This document shows, in pieces, positions 25,873-36,326 of a stretch of DNA of 64,000 nucleotides. Under the pieces are notes generated by a model that had not been told where the DNA came from, searched no databases, and saw only the letters and a program-made list of their open reading frames with translations. The stretch lies in NCBI RefSeq assembly GCF_000017685.1, contig NC_010602.1, forward strand, positions 2,497,501 through 2,561,500. The letters run 5' to 3'. Position 1 is the first letter of the stretch. Every line of letters begins with the position of its first letter. This DNA is from Leptospira biflexa serovar Patoc strain 'Patoc 1 (Paris)'. GTDB lineage: Bacteria > Spirochaetota > Leptospiria > Leptospirales > Leptospiraceae. A program made the position numbers and the translations under genes.

Positions 25873-26700
25873 TTAATCCACTGTAGTTGGATCCCAACAA
25901 GTGCGAAAGTTTTCATTCCAACTATGGATTTCCTTCATATCATCTGGGGATAAAACAAAATCAAATACATCCGCATTTTCCTTGATGCGAATCGGATTTT
26001 TGGATTTTGGGATGACGACATTCCCATTTTGTAAAGACCATCGAATTAAAATTTGCGCATTCGATTTATGATACTTTTTTGCTAAATTTGTGATCCTTTC
26101 ATCTTCTAATTTTTGACCATGAGCTAACGGACTATAGGCTTCCAATACGATCCCTTTTTTAATACAATACTCTTTGAGTTCTAAATCCTGTAAAAATGGA
26201 TGGTATTCTACTTGGTTCATTGCAGGAATGATGTCTGTTTCTTTCAGTAACTCTTCTAGGTGTGGAACCATAAAATTACTAACTCCAATTGACCTTGCCT
26301 TTCCTTCTCCTTTTATTTTCTCTAAGGCTCTCCAAGAATCATTTCGTTTCCCAGAAACAGGGAAGTGGATTAAATACATATCGACATAGTCGGTACCTAA
26401 TTTTTTTAAAGATATATCAATTGCCTTTTGCGCTTCATCATACCCTTGGTCCGCATTCCAAAGTTTGGTGACAAGAAAAATATCACTGCGTTTGATTCCA
26501 CTCTCTTTTAAGGCTCTCCCCACATCGGCTTCATTCCCATAAATTGCGGCTGTATCTATATGGCGGTAACCGAATTCCAAAGCAGACTTCACTGCATCAT
26601 AACATTCTTTTGGTCGTGATTTCCAGACCCCTAATCCGAGTAACGGAACATCGATCGACTGGTTTGTAGGAATTGTGGAGGTAAGATTGAGTTCAGACAT
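25873..26700 (-). CDS. Aldo/keto reductase (AKR5-like)
   Basis: This cytosolic NADPH-dependent carbonyl reductase has a TIM-barrel fold and 275 residues. It shows VPLLGLGVWKS, the catalytic Asp/Tyr strand (GYRHIDTAAIYGNE), the Lys of LVTKLWN and the His of YLIHFPV. The coenzyme site is VVIPKSKNPIRIKEN. I start it at ATG 26700: the longer frame from TTG 26757 would translate through the terminator hairpin of the upstream clp gene. Substrate is unknown; relatives reduce methylglyoxal, aldehydes or 2,5-diketogluconate. Confidence 0.9.
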   Translation of the reverse strand: MSELNLTSTIPTNQSIDVPLLGLGVWKSRPKECYDAVKSALEFGYRHIDTAAIYGNEADVGRALKESGIKRSDIFLVTKLWNADQGYDEAQKAIDISLKKLGTDYVDMYLIHFPVSGKRNDSWRALEKIKGEGKARSIGVSNFMVPHLEELLKETDIIPAMNQVEYHPFLQDLELKEYCIKKGIVLEAYSPLAHGQKLEDERITNLAKKYHKSNAQILIRWSLQNGNVVIPKSKNPIRIKENADVFDFVLSPDDMKEIHSWNENFRTCWDPTTVD

Positions 26701-26717
26701 AATTACTTCTTTAGACG

Positions 26718-26754
26718 AAAAAACCCTACCATAAACTGATTTACAGTAGGGTTT
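26718..26754 (-). terminator. Intrinsic terminator of the ClpB-like gene
   Basis: On the minus strand AAACCCTAC pairs perfectly with GTAGGGTTT (9 bases) around a 16-base loop, followed by three more Ts. It begins 18 bases after the clp stop codon. It separates the chaperone from the aldo/keto reductase gene. Confidence 0.82.
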
Positions 26755-26771
26755 CAATGGTTTCTATGAAC

Positions 26772-29159
26772 TTATTTTTTTACGCCAGTAGCTTCCTGGA
26801 GTAACGCAAATTGAAGATTTTCTCCATCCCAATCCGCTCTATATTTCCCTTCGACCATAGTTCCAGAAAGGATCGCCTTAGCTAATGGTCGATTGACAAT
26901 GCGGTTGAAAACACTTCCGAGAGGTCGCGCTCCAAATTTTGGATCAAACCCTTGTTCACGCAAAATATGTTCAGTACTCTCGGACAGTTCGATGACTACA
27001 CCCTTTACCTTCAATCGATCATTCAACGATCGAAGTTGTTTTTCGATTAGTTTCTCCATGATCGAAGAATCTAATGAATGATAGGTCAAAATGGCATCTA
27101 ATCTACCTAATACCTCTGGTTTAAAATCGACTTCAATATTTTTTGAATTTGTCGTAAGGATAACAATGGTATTTTTAAAATTGATCGTTCTACCTTTGTT
27201 ATCTGTCAATCTTCCATCATCTAATATTTGCAGTAGAATATCGGAAAAGTCCGGGTGAGCTTTTTCTACCTCGTCAAATAAAACGACCGAATATGGTTTA
27301 CGACGAATGGCCTCAGTCAAAATTCCACCTTCATCATAACCTATGTATCCTGCAGGAGCACCGATGAGTTTTGCAACAGAATGTTTTTCGGAATACTCAC
27401 TTAAGTCCAAACGGACTAAATTAGATTCTTGATCGAACAAAAACTTAGCAATCGCTTTTGCAGTTTCCGTTTTACCAACACCTGTGGGCCCTTTTAGCAA
27501 AAATGATCCGAGTGGTCTTGTTTCAGATGAAATGCCAGCATACGATGTTAAAAGCGTATCTGCAATCTCTCTTATGGATTCTTTTTGACCATACACAACA
27601 GAGTTCAAATCGTCTTCTAAGTGAAGTAAGTTTTCTTGTTTGGTTTTTAGTATCTTCTCCACAGGAATACCAGTTTGTCTTGCTATAACAGCAGCAATGT
27701 GGTTTCTTTCGAGAATCCAACTGTTTTGAAATGTGCTAAGTTCTTTCTCCAATTCTGGCAAAACTGCATACTTCAATCGCGAAGCTTCAGTGTAATCGGC
27801 TCTTTGTTGTGCCGCATCCAAATCAAATTTGACTCGATCAATTTTATTTTTAATCGATGCGATTTGTTTCAAAGAATTAACTTCTTTTTCCCAAATCTCT
27901 TTGCCTGCTTGGAATTTTTTTTCTAAGACTTCGATCTCTTTTAAAATCTCTTCGTTTTTCTTTTCAACTTGAGCAAAGATTTTTTTAGAACGAATTTCGC
28001 CTTCCAATTCCACGAGCTCCGTAGGCATTGCTTCTGCAGATAACTTCAAGGCAGATGCAGCTTCATCTACCAAGTCAATTGCTTTATCTGGCAAAAATTT
28101 ATCAGTAATGTATTGGTCTGATAAAAGTACCGATGCATAAATTGCTTCATCGGAAATTTTAATTCCATGATGGATTTCATGTTTATCTCGTATTCCCATA
28201 AGGATTTCAATCGCATCTTCTTTGCTCGGTTCATTGACAGGAACTGCACGAAATCTTCTTTCTAATGCTTGGTCTCCTAGAATGTATTTCTGGAATTCAT
28301 CACCAGTTGTTGCACCAATACAATGCAATTCACCTCGAGCAAGTGCAGGTTTTAATAAATTGGCAGCATCCATTGCTCCATCGGTTTTTCCAGCACCAAC
28401 CAATTGATGGATTTCATCGATAAACAAAATCGCTTCACCTGCTTGTCCCTTTATATATCGCAAAAGTGCCGTTAGTTTTTCCTCAAATTCTCCACGATAT
28501 TTGGTTCCCGCCATCAATTGTCCCATATCTAGAGAAAAAATGGTTTTACCTTTCAGAACATCAGGTACTCTTCCTTTTACAATCTGCTCGGCAAGACCTT
28601 CCACAATCGCAGTTTTACCAACTCCTGCACTACCCACTAACACAGGATTGTTTTTTGACCTTCTCCCTAAAATTTCCATGACGGAACGAATCTCTTTACT
28701 TCGACCAATGACCGGATCCAATTTACCTTCTCGAGCCAAATCATTCAAATTCACTAGAAAATTGGGAACTTCTTCGTCTGTCTCTTTTACGTTGAGATCT
28801 TCATAATTGATTTTTAGCTCAGGAAGGATTTGAGGTAAAAATTTTAAAAAATCGGCCTCTTTCAATTCCTCTCTACCATTCTCTGCGGCTCTTGAGGACG
28901 CCATGGTAAACCACTGGGCAAGTTTTGGTGAAGTTCGTAGGGAATCGAAAGGGATTTCCCCGGAAGCCCTTGCTTGTTTCTTTAAATATTCATCAACTGT
29001 AGATTTATATCGAATCAATGATTTTCCTGAAACAGAAGTTGGTAAGGTCATAAACCCCCACACCAAATGATAAGGAGTGATTTCTGTATTTTGTCTCCTG
29101 ATCGCCTCTGTTTGCGCTATGTCCAAGGCTCCTTGGACGTTAGAGTCATATTGTTTCAT
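26772..29159 (-). CDS. clpB: ClpB-type AAA+ disaggregase
   Basis: This is an ATP-driven protein-unfolding chaperone with a Clp N domain (about 1-130). NBD1 carries Walker A GSAGVGKT and Walker [10 protein letters not shown], a coiled-coil middle domain follows (about 390-500), and NBD2 has GPTGVGKT and [13 protein letters not shown]. The middle domain has the ClpB-type segment [16 protein letters not shown], which favours ClpB over ClpA/ClpC. At 795 residues it is about 60 short of typical ClpB, with losses in the N domain and the middle coiled coil. No ClpP-binding IGF loop was noticed. The gene sits under a CIRCE element with a GAGG ribosome site. Confidence 0.88.
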   Translation of the reverse strand: MKQYDSNVQGALDIAQTEAIRRQNTEITPYHLVWGFMTLPTSVSGKSLIRYKSTVDEYLKKQARASGEIPFDSLRTSPKLAQWFTMASSRAAENGREELKEADFLKFLPQILPELKINYEDLNVKETDEEVPNFLVNLNDLAREGKLDPVIGRSKEIRSVMEILGRRSKNNPVLVGSAGVGKTAIVEGLAEQIVKGRVPDVLKGKTIFSLDMGQLMAGTKYRGEFEEKLTALLRYIKGQAGEAILFIDEIHQLVGAGKTDGAMDAANLLKPALARGELHCIGATTGDEFQKYILGDQALERRFRAVPVNEPSKEDAIEILMGIRDKHEIHHGIKISDEAIYASVLLSDQYITDKFLPDKAIDLVDEAASALKLSAEAMPTELVELEGEIRSKKIFAQVEKKNEEILKEIEVLEKKFQAGKEIWEKEVNSLKQIASIKNKIDRVKFDLDAAQQRADYTEASRLKYAVLPELEKELSTFQNSWILERNHIAAVIARQTGIPVEKILKTKQENLLHLEDDLNSVVYGQKESIREIADTLLTSYAGISSETRPLGSFLLKGPTGVGKTETAKAIAKFLFDQESNLVRLDLSEYSEKHSVAKLIGAPAGYIGYDEGGILTEAIRRKPYSVVLFDEVEKAHPDFSDILLQILDDGRLTDNKGRTINFKNTIVILTTNSKNIEVDFKPEVLGRLDAILTYHSLDSSIMEKLIEKQLRSLNDRLKVKGVVIELSESTEHILREQGFDPKFGARPLGSVFNRIVNRPLAKAILSGTMVEGKYRADWDGENLQFALLQEATGVKK

Positions 29160-29174
29160 AGTGTTTCCTCACTT

Positions 29175-29201
29175 TTAGCACTCTAACCATTAGACTGCTA
29201 A
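29175..29201. promoter_or_regulatory. CIRCE element (HrcA operator)
   Basis: The sequence TTAGCACTC-N9-GACTGCTAA matches the CIRCE consensus TTAGCACTC-N9-GAGTGCTAA with a single mismatch, including the exact nine-base spacer. It lies 16 bases upstream of the ClpB-like ATG. HrcA repression of this heat-shock gene is therefore expected. Confidence 0.9.
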
Positions 29202-29316
29202 TTTTGAGTTCTTGTTACAAGTTTTTTTTGAAAAGGGCTTTCAGGGAAGCAAACTTCGTCGAATCCTAGAGAAGGAGAGTGGTAATCTCGAACTCTGAAA
29301 TTACCGGAAAGCAAAT

Positions 29317-31284
29317 TTGAAACCCCATGGAAAATGGAAGTTAGTGCAATTTTTTAAGAGAAGTAGCATTCTCCTCCTTTTCGGATTCTTTGTGAACCCG
29401 CTTGTTTCTCTCCCCCTCTCTGTTGAAGAAACAAACAATTACAGGGACATCGGAAAGTATTTCGAATACACGATTCCTAAGAACCCAGAATCTACATTAT
29501 CCGATCTCCTAAAGGAAGACACCTTGTGGCGTCCCAATCCTAAAAAAGTCATTTCTTTCCCAAGATCGAAACATCCTGTATGGCTAAAAATTACTTTGAT
29601 CCATTATGGAAGTATTCCTCATACTTTCTTTTTACACCTTTCCAATCCCGTTGTTGATCTTTTTGAACTACACACAGAAATCAATGGGCAATGGAGAACT
29701 CAATGGTCCGGCGAACAAGTATTACAGAAAAATAAGCCAATATATTCTCATATGTCTGCATTTCCGATCACTCTGTCTCCGAATGAATCAAGGACAATTT
29801 ATTTAAAAATTAAATCAGACAATCCTATTTTTAGTTTTGTATCTTTCTATAATTCCAGAACTTTCATTGCATATTCGAAAAAACAGGACATTTTTTTTGC
29901 CGGTTACTTTGGTGCTGGGTTTATGATGTTTTTTTTCAGTCTATTTTTGGCACATACCTTACGTTATAAAAAATTCTTTTACTTTTTCTTTTATTTAGCA
30001 ACTGTATTACTTTTAAATACTTATTCAACAGGATTCATTCAATATTTTGAATTCGGGAATTCTAATTCTTGGAAAAATTATTTATTCCCTATCACCATCC
30101 ACTTATCCTCCATTTTTGGATTATTGTTTACACTAGAATTTTTAGAGACGAAGGCATTTAGTTCGATTTTAAATCGAATCACTATTAGTTATATTTTAAT
30201 CCTCACCTTTGTCTTATTATTCATTTTTGTATTAGACCTACGAAATTTTATACAACTGACGGTGTTTCTGATCATCATTCCTATTTTCCTTGCTATATTC
30301 ATATCTATCTTTACTTTATTTAAAAGTAAAAAGAAGTTAGAAGTTATTTTGTTTCTTTTAGCATTTGGAGTTTTATTATTCGGCGCAGCTTTAAATACCT
30401 TTACTGTTCAGGGATTCCTGAAACCAATCCACTTCGCCTCCTATTCACTACCTCTAGGATCAGCTTTAGAAGTTTTTTTCCTATCTCTTGCCCTCGTTTT
30501 GCGAGTTTCCGATTATCGAAAATCAAATGAACAAAAACAAGAAATAGATTTACAATTAAAAATAGCACAAAAATTACAAAATGGTTTGTTACCAAAAAAA
30601 AGGTCACACGCCTTAGGTTACCCATTGGGATTTCGATACCTACCTGCAACAGACATAGGAGGAGATTTTGTAGAAATCATTGAAAAAGAAAAAGAATTGG
30701 GATTGTTTTTATGTGATGTATCTGGCCACGGAATACCTGCTGCCATGATTGCATCTATGACAAAAGTATCATTGGAAATATGGAGTGATATACTAAATAA
30801 ACCGGCATTAGCTGCTGATAAAATCAGAAGATCACTTTTAAGTTTACTGTCTGGTCATTTTTTGAGCGCCTTTTTTGTTTACATTCAACCTGAAGAGAGA
30901 ATCCTAAAGATAGCCAACGCAGGTCATCTGCCACTTCTACACTTAGATCGAAACGGGAATATCACAACATATACCAGTTATGGTAGAGCCATTAACGAAT
31001 TTGTACCATCGGATATTAAAGAAAAAAGTTTCCAATTACCAGTCGAAGGCACCTTGATTCTATTTACAGATGGTGTGATCGAAGCTCGAAATGTGCACAC
31101 TGGAGAATTGTTTGGAGAAGAACGTTTCTATCAATTGATCCAAGCACTCGCAAAAAAACATCCACAAGTGATTTGCGATTCCGTAATTGAACAAATAGAA
31201 AAATTTCAGAAATCAAAAAGATCCGACGATGATATCACCATACTCGCATTGTCATTGGATTCCAGTTTTGAAGTATCATTGTAA
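29317..31284 (+). CDS. 7TM-DISM receptor with SpoIIE/RsbU-type PP2C phosphatase
   Basis: This membrane sensor phosphatase has 655 residues. A signal peptide (about 15-32) leads to an extracytoplasmic beta-sandwich domain (7TMR-DISMED2, about 35-190). Seven helices follow (about 195-405), then a linker and a SpoIIE-type phosphatase (about 425-650). Metal-binding features are IGGDFVE, FLCDVSGHGIPAAMIASM, ANAGHLPLL and LILFTDGVIEAR, and the DDDITILAL end. Such proteins dephosphorylate anti-sigma-factor antagonists. The start is TTG with GGAAAG five bases upstream. It is convergent with the CHASE3 kinase, three bases apart. Confidence 0.93.
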   Translation: MKPHGKWKLVQFFKRSSILLLFGFFVNPLVSLPLSVEETNNYRDIGKYFEYTIPKNPESTLSDLLKEDTLWRPNPKKVISFPRSKHPVWLKITLIHYGSIPHTFFLHLSNPVVDLFELHTEINGQWRTQWSGEQVLQKNKPIYSHMSAFPITLSPNESRTIYLKIKSDNPIFSFVSFYNSRTFIAYSKKQDIFFAGYFGAGFMMFFFSLFLAHTLRYKKFFYFFFYLATVLLLNTYSTGFIQYFEFGNSNSWKNYLFPITIHLSSIFGLLFTLEFLETKAFSSILNRITISYILILTFVLLFIFVLDLRNFIQLTVFLIIIPIFLAIFISIFTLFKSKKKLEVILFLLAFGVLLFGAALNTFTVQGFLKPIHFASYSLPLGSALEVFFLSLALVLRVSDYRKSNEQKQEIDLQLKIAQKLQNGLLPKKRSHALGYPLGFRYLPATDIGGDFVEIIEKEKELGLFLCDVSGHGIPAAMIASMTKVSLEIWSDILNKPALAADKIRRSLLSLLSGHFLSAFFVYIQPEERILKIANAGHLPLLHLDRNGNITTYTSYGRAINEFVPSDIKEKSFQLPVEGTLILFTDGVIEARNVHTGELFGEERFYQLIQALAKKHPQVICDSVIEQIEKFQKSKRSDDDITILALSLDSSFEVSL

Positions 31285-31287
31285 TTT

Positions 31288-33459
31288 TTAAGAACCAATC
31301 CAGAAGTGTAGTTGATTCAATAAATCATTTGGGTTGAACGGTTTGGAAATATAGTCATTCATTCCAACTGACTTTATTTGCGCGCGAGTTTCCAATTGCG
31401 CCGAAGCAGTTAATGCAAGAATAGGAATTTGGTTCCAATTGGAAACCTTTCGAATTTCCGTTGCTGACATATACCCATCCATCTCAGGCATATGAAGATC
31501 CATTAGAATCAAATCAACATGCTGATTTTTCAGTATTTCTAATACTTCCAATCCATTTGTTGCTTCAAAAGTTTGAATACCCCAGCGATTCAAAAAACGG
31601 ATCACTATTGATCGATTGATTTGAATGTCATCCGCAACTAAAACAATTTTATCTTTCAGAGCATCATTGTTTTTGGCCGTGCTGATCGAAATAAATTCAT
31701 TGGCCTTTCCAATTTTACATGGAAGAGAAAATGAAAATTTTGATCCTTTGCCAACTTCTGAGGTAAGCACTAAATGACCTCCCAGAAGCTCAACCAATGC
31801 CTTTGAAATGGCTAGGCCTAAACCTGAACCTCCAAATTTTCTCGTGGTATCTTGATTTGCTTGCGTAAATTTTTCGAAAACGGATTGGAACTTATTTGGC
31901 TCGATTCCAATCCCGGTATCGGTTACTTCAAATGTTAATAATACTGACTCCGAATCCATTGGAATTGCACTTACGTAAAGAGTGATCGAACCCACTTGTG
32001 TAAATTTTAACGCATTGGAAAGTAAATTATTCAAAATTTGTAGTAAACGAGTTGGATCTGAATGTATGAACTCTGGAACCGTATCTTTTATATCTTCATT
32101 AAAAATTAATAATTTTTCTTTTGCTCGCATCGTAAAAGATGTCGTGATCGATTTTAAAAAATCTTTTAAGTTGAAATCAATTCTTTCAATTTCAACCAAT
32201 CTTTCTTCAATTTTGTTAAAATCTAAAATGTCATTGATAAGAGAAAGTAGTGATTCACTTGAAAACTTTAAATTTTTTAAATTTTCCAACTGTTCTGTTT
32301 TTGGATTTTCTTCCAGTAACCATAACGAAATTCCAATAACTGCATTGAGTGGAGTTCGTAATTCATGACTCATATTCGATAAAAAATCAGACTTTGCTTT
32401 ATTTGCTTCTTCCGCTTTTTTTTTGGCCAATAAAAGTTCTCTTTCATATACGATCGATTGTGTTACATCAACTAACACAGATCGACTGCGAATCATTAGA
32501 CCATTTTGTGCAAATATTGCTGTTGATGACAAATTGACAAAAATTGAATCTCCATTCTTTTTGATCACTTCAAAAATTAAATTATTTATATAACCTTGTT
32601 TTTTGAATATTGGAAAGTTTTGAAAAAAAATATTTCGACTATTTTCAGTCAAAAGGTCTGACCATTTCTTTTTTCCAATCAATTCCTTTTCCGAATATCC
32701 AAACCATTCAGATTCCGTTCGATTCACTCTTAAAAAAAATCCATCTGGATCTAAACTATGAAAACCAACGGGCGAATTTTGGTATAAATCTTCAATTTCG
32801 AAATATCGATCTTCTATCATCTCTTTTTCTGAGATAGATTTGATACTTATTTTAAGTATAAATATCATCCATAAAATCAAAAACGAGAGGAGCAAAAACA
32901 AACCCGCTGAAACAACCAAGAGCCTATCACTAGATTTGTTATGTTTTTCTATTTCAAACTGATCTCTCTTTTGTTTGCGCGAAGTTAAACTATCGTATAG
33001 ATACCGAAATTCCGCCATTTTCTGATTCCCAATCACTAAACTTTGATTGGATGGATTTCTTTGGGAAAAAGAAAGCAAGTGACTTTCTATATGCTTTAGC
33101 TTGGAGTGGCTTAAATTTATAAGACTTATCAAATCTGCTTTATCTTCGTTTTCACAGTGATCAATTAAATATTGTTCGATATTAGGGAGTAATATCAATG
33201 CTTTATGATAAGGATTTAAAAATGTTCGGTCTTTAGAAAGTAAGTATCCTCTCACTCCTGTCTCAGCATCTTTTAAGGAAGACGCATATTCTTTTAAGCT
33301 TAAATCCCATTGTTTCTTCTCCTCAAGACGACTTGAATTGTTGCGGCTATCAAAAAGATGGAAGAAGAAGAAAAAAGATGAAAATATTAAAGATAATAAA
33401 ATAACCCAAAGGAAACCAAAATAAAATGGCTCTAGTTTTTTTTGGATCAAAAAAGTCAT
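31288..33459 (-). CDS. Hybrid histidine kinase: CHASE3-PAS-HisKA-HATPase-REC
   Basis: This is an inner-membrane sensor of 723 residues. Helix 1 (about 15-35) precedes a CHASE3 domain with the signature DAETGVRGYLLS (about 60), then helix 2 (about 185-205), PAS (about 225-345) and HisKA with phospho-His in SHELRTPLN (about 370). HATPase has DTGIGIE and FGGSGLGLAIS, and a C-terminal receiver has ADDIQINRSI and phospho-Asp in LILMDLHMPEMDG. It probably passes phosphate onward through an Hpt protein, not present nearby. Confidence 0.94.
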   Translation of the reverse strand: MTFLIQKKLEPFYFGFLWVILLSLIFSSFFFFFHLFDSRNNSSRLEEKKQWDLSLKEYASSLKDAETGVRGYLLSKDRTFLNPYHKALILLPNIEQYLIDHCENEDKADLISLINLSHSKLKHIESHLLSFSQRNPSNQSLVIGNQKMAEFRYLYDSLTSRKQKRDQFEIEKHNKSSDRLLVVSAGLFLLLSFLILWMIFILKISIKSISEKEMIEDRYFEIEDLYQNSPVGFHSLDPDGFFLRVNRTESEWFGYSEKELIGKKKWSDLLTENSRNIFFQNFPIFKKQGYINNLIFEVIKKNGDSIFVNLSSTAIFAQNGLMIRSRSVLVDVTQSIVYERELLLAKKKAEEANKAKSDFLSNMSHELRTPLNAVIGISLWLLEENPKTEQLENLKNLKFSSESLLSLINDILDFNKIEERLVEIERIDFNLKDFLKSITTSFTMRAKEKLLIFNEDIKDTVPEFIHSDPTRLLQILNNLLSNALKFTQVGSITLYVSAIPMDSESVLLTFEVTDTGIGIEPNKFQSVFEKFTQANQDTTRKFGGSGLGLAISKALVELLGGHLVLTSEVGKGSKFSFSLPCKIGKANEFISISTAKNNDALKDKIVLVADDIQINRSIVIRFLNRWGIQTFEATNGLEVLEILKNQHVDLILMDLHMPEMDGYMSATEIRKVSNWNQIPILALTASAQLETRAQIKSVGMNDYISKPFNPNDLLNQLHFWIGS

Positions 33460-33502
33460 AAGAAACTATGTTCTTAATCGAATGAATGAATCTGTCAATA
33501 GA

Positions 33503-35440
33503 TTAAACCATTGCCTTCCATGCAGGGAAATATAGATCAAACCGGGTACCTTTTTCAATTGTTGATTCTACCATGATCGTTCCACCCATTTTAGCCATAA
33601 TTCCGTAAATGATGGAGAGACCCAAACCAGTCCCCTTTCCTCCTTTTGTACTAAAAAAAGGATCAAAAATTTTATCGAGAATTTCTTTTGGAATACCATT
33701 CCCGTTGTCTGCAAAACTGAGTTTCCAATATTCTGTATTCTTCATAAATCCAACTTGGACCAAATCAGATTTTTCATAAGTCACTTTAGAAAGACTGATG
33801 GTAATTTTGGGATTTGTAATGTCTTCCAATGCAAATAGTGAATTTTCATATAAGTTTGAAAGAATTTGGAAAATTTGAATTGGATCCGCATCAATATAAG
33901 CAGGTTCATTTCCTAAATCAGTAAATAGGGCAACCTTATTTGCTGATACAAATTTAACCTCATTTAAAACCTGTAACAATTGGTCCCGCAAATCTAATTG
34001 TTTGGATGAGGAGTGGTCTATTTTAGAATAAGTTAATATTTGTTGGATCAAATTTTTTGCGCGATCAAGTGATTTCGAAATTCCTTCAATCGCCGGAAGT
34101 GACTTTTGAATCATATCATTTGACTCATTTTTCGACCATTCTGCATTTAAGAATGAAATATATGCCATCATGGGAGTTAATAGATTATTAAAGTCATGAG
34201 CAATCCCACCAGCAAATGTACCCAATGCTTCTAATTTTTGTGCCTGTGCATATGCTCTTTCTAAAACAATTTTTTCTGTGATGTCTTTTGCTTCTAATAC
34301 AATATATATGATTTTGCCATATGGATCATTTAAAGGATAAAAATCACAGTCAAAATACTTCTCTCGACCATCACGCAATCGATATGAAACAAACACTTCA
34401 AATGTTTGATTCTTAAGTGAAAGCTTCATACCATATGTTAATTTTTTGATCGAGTCTTCATCCGATTCAGAAAAGATTGAACTGATCAATTCTAAGCCTT
34501 GAACATCAGCTTCGTTTCTTTCGAACGATAAAACAGAGTTACGATTCATACGAATGATGTGGCCCTGCAAATCTAAAAGGAAAATGGCTTGTGATGAATT
34601 ATTAAATATTCCTTTAAATAATTGTTCATTTAATTGAATTGAGCTTTCAAGATCAGAAACATCAGAAATATCATGAATGGTTCCAAAAATACGAAATCTA
34701 TTTTCATCAAACCGTTCTGCTTCTAACCATAAATTCACTTTTTTACGACTATGCCTGGTATTTAAATGAAATACAAACTCTTTTGAAGTATTTTCACTGG
34801 TTACTTCCTTCCAAACAGTTTCAATATTTTTTTTATCTACTTCGTCGAGCAAAGACCATACTTTTTCCATCGATGGGACTTCACTGAAATCATACCCAAG
34901 TATACGATACAATTCTAAAGACCAAAGTGTATTATTTTCTGGAAATATCACTTCAAAATGACCAAGATGTGAAATCTTTTGAGACCTGGTTAAAATTTCT
35001 TCACCATGGACTAACATTTCCCATGCTTTTTTTTGAGACTGTTTTAATCTTAAAGCTTCTAACTCACGATTCACAACAAACGGAAGTTTAATGATCGATG
35101 ATTTAGGTAAAAATTCTGAGGCTCCCAAATTTAAATACTCAGAAGCTGCTTCTTCTGGAATAAACTCAGTGATAAGAATGATTGGTAACTCTGGATTAAT
35201 TTCCTTTGTGCGATGGATTACGTATTTTCCATCAAAATCTGGTAAATAATAATCTGAAATTACTATATCCCAATGTTTCTCTAATATTTTTTTTTGAAAC
35301 TCTTCTTTCCATTCCACTCTTTCAGATGAAATGATAAATCCAAAGTTTTCTAATACTGATACGATTGCCTTATAAGAGGATACGGAATCTTCTACAACCA
35401 AAACATTTATTTTTCTTTGAGAATCCATATTAGAATTCAT
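33503..35440 (-). CDS. REC-PAS-PAS-histidine kinase, soluble
   Basis: This is a 645-residue cytoplasmic kinase with an N-terminal receiver ([17 protein letters not shown]; phospho-Asp in [13 protein letters not shown]), two PAS domains (about 150-260 and 275-395) and HisKA with phospho-His in [15 protein letters not shown]. The ATPase has [16 protein letters not shown] and GTGLGLSI. The first ATG overlaps the stop of the patatin gene (TAATG), so the lipase and kinase are co-translated. An alternative start is ATG 35428. Confidence 0.93.
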   Translation of the reverse strand: MNSNMDSQRKINVLVVEDSVSSYKAIVSVLENFGFIISSERVEWKEEFQKKILEKHWDIVISDYYLPDFDGKYVIHRTKEINPELPIILITEFIPEEAASEYLNLGASEFLPKSSIIKLPFVVNRELEALRLKQSQKKAWEMLVHGEEILTRSQKISHLGHFEVIFPENNTLWSLELYRILGYDFSEVPSMEKVWSLLDEVDKKNIETVWKEVTSENTSKEFVFHLNTRHSRKKVNLWLEAERFDENRFRIFGTIHDISDVSDLESSIQLNEQLFKGIFNNSSQAIFLLDLQGHIIRMNRNSVLSFERNEADVQGLELISSIFSESDEDSIKKLTYGMKLSLKNQTFEVFVSYRLRDGREKYFDCDFYPLNDPYGKIIYIVLEAKDITEKIVLERAYAQAQKLEALGTFAGGIAHDFNNLLTPMMAYISFLNAEWSKNESNDMIQKSLPAIEGISKSLDRAKNLIQQILTYSKIDHSSSKQLDLRDQLLQVLNEVKFVSANKVALFTDLGNEPAYIDADPIQIFQILSNLYENSLFALEDITNPKITISLSKVTYEKSDLVQVGFMKNTEYWKLSFADNGNGIPKEILDKIFDPFFSTKGGKGTGLGLSIIYGIMAKMGGTIMVESTIEKGTRFDLYFPAWKAMV

Positions 35441-36303
35441 TAATTAAAAAAACCAAAGATAGGTAATTCCATATCACCTAAAATTTCAGATTTATGTTTA
35501 TAGGCAGTTCCTCTTCCTTCTGCCAAAGCAAACTTGCCTTTTGAAAAATCATTAGGCGATAAATATGGAGTGTTGGTTTCTAATCTGATTAACTTTTTAC
35601 CTTTTTCTTTTGCTAACAAAGTTTTTAAATCTTCAGTTTCGGTCTCTATAATTTGTACAGATGCATCTAATGCACGTTTCATCATATTTTTACTGACTGG
35701 TCTATTATTATTGATTTGATGGATCACGATACGATCGATGCTTGGATCTAAAATTAATTCCTTGATTGGTTCCCCATCGCCAATCCCACCATCCAAAAAC
35801 TCCTGTCCTTGGAATTCTTGGACTTCATATAAAAATGGAAATGCAATTGAAGCCATAACTGCATCTAAAACATTACCTTCTGTGATCAATTCCCGTTTGT
35901 TTTTTGATAAATTTGAAACAGCAATCCCAAGTTTCATTGGTAATTCAGAAAACTTTTTATTCCCTAGATAAGGATATAAAATCTTCCGGGTCGCTTGCCC
36001 CGTTAGGACACCACTCGATTGGTTCCAACCTTTCTTCAAAAGTCTACCGAGTAATGTTAGGGAATTACCCTCCCAAAAATCTTTTTTTTTCAGTCCCAAA
36101 ACTACAGACTCAAATTCTACCATATCCTTTCCTGTAGCATACAATGCTCCAATCATAGCACCGGAACTCGAACCTGTAACGATTGATGGTTTAAATCCTA
36201 TCTCTTGTAATCCTCTCACAAAGCCGGTGTGGGCAAAAAAACCGAAGAAGGCTGATTTTAAACATAAAGCCGAATACTTTTTTGGAAAAATAAGTTCTAT
36301 CAT
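35440..36303 (-). CDS. Patatin-like phospholipase
   Basis: This 287-residue serine lipase cleaves acyl chains from phospholipids. The catalytic serine is in GSSSGAMIGALYATG (GxSxG) near residue 45, the catalytic Asp is in DGGIGDGEP near 170, and the oxyanion-hole stretch is the glycine-poor FFGFFAHTGFVRG near the N-terminus (the family usually has GGGxRG; here it reads AHTGFVRG). It is the first gene of a coupled pair with a sensor kinase. No signal peptide is present. Confidence 0.85.
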   Translation of the reverse strand: MIELIFPKKYSALCLKSAFFGFFAHTGFVRGLQEIGFKPSIVTGSSSGAMIGALYATGKDMVEFESVVLGLKKKDFWEGNSLTLLGRLLKKGWNQSSGVLTGQATRKILYPYLGNKKFSELPMKLGIAVSNLSKNKRELITEGNVLDAVMASIAFPFLYEVQEFQGQEFLDGGIGDGEPIKELILDPSIDRIVIHQINNNRPVSKNMMKRALDASVQIIETETEDLKTLLAKEKGKKLIRLETNTPYLSPNDFSKGKFALAEGRGTAYKHKSEILGDMELPIFGFFN

Positions 36304-36326
36304 AACCTAGTAATTCATACACCTAT

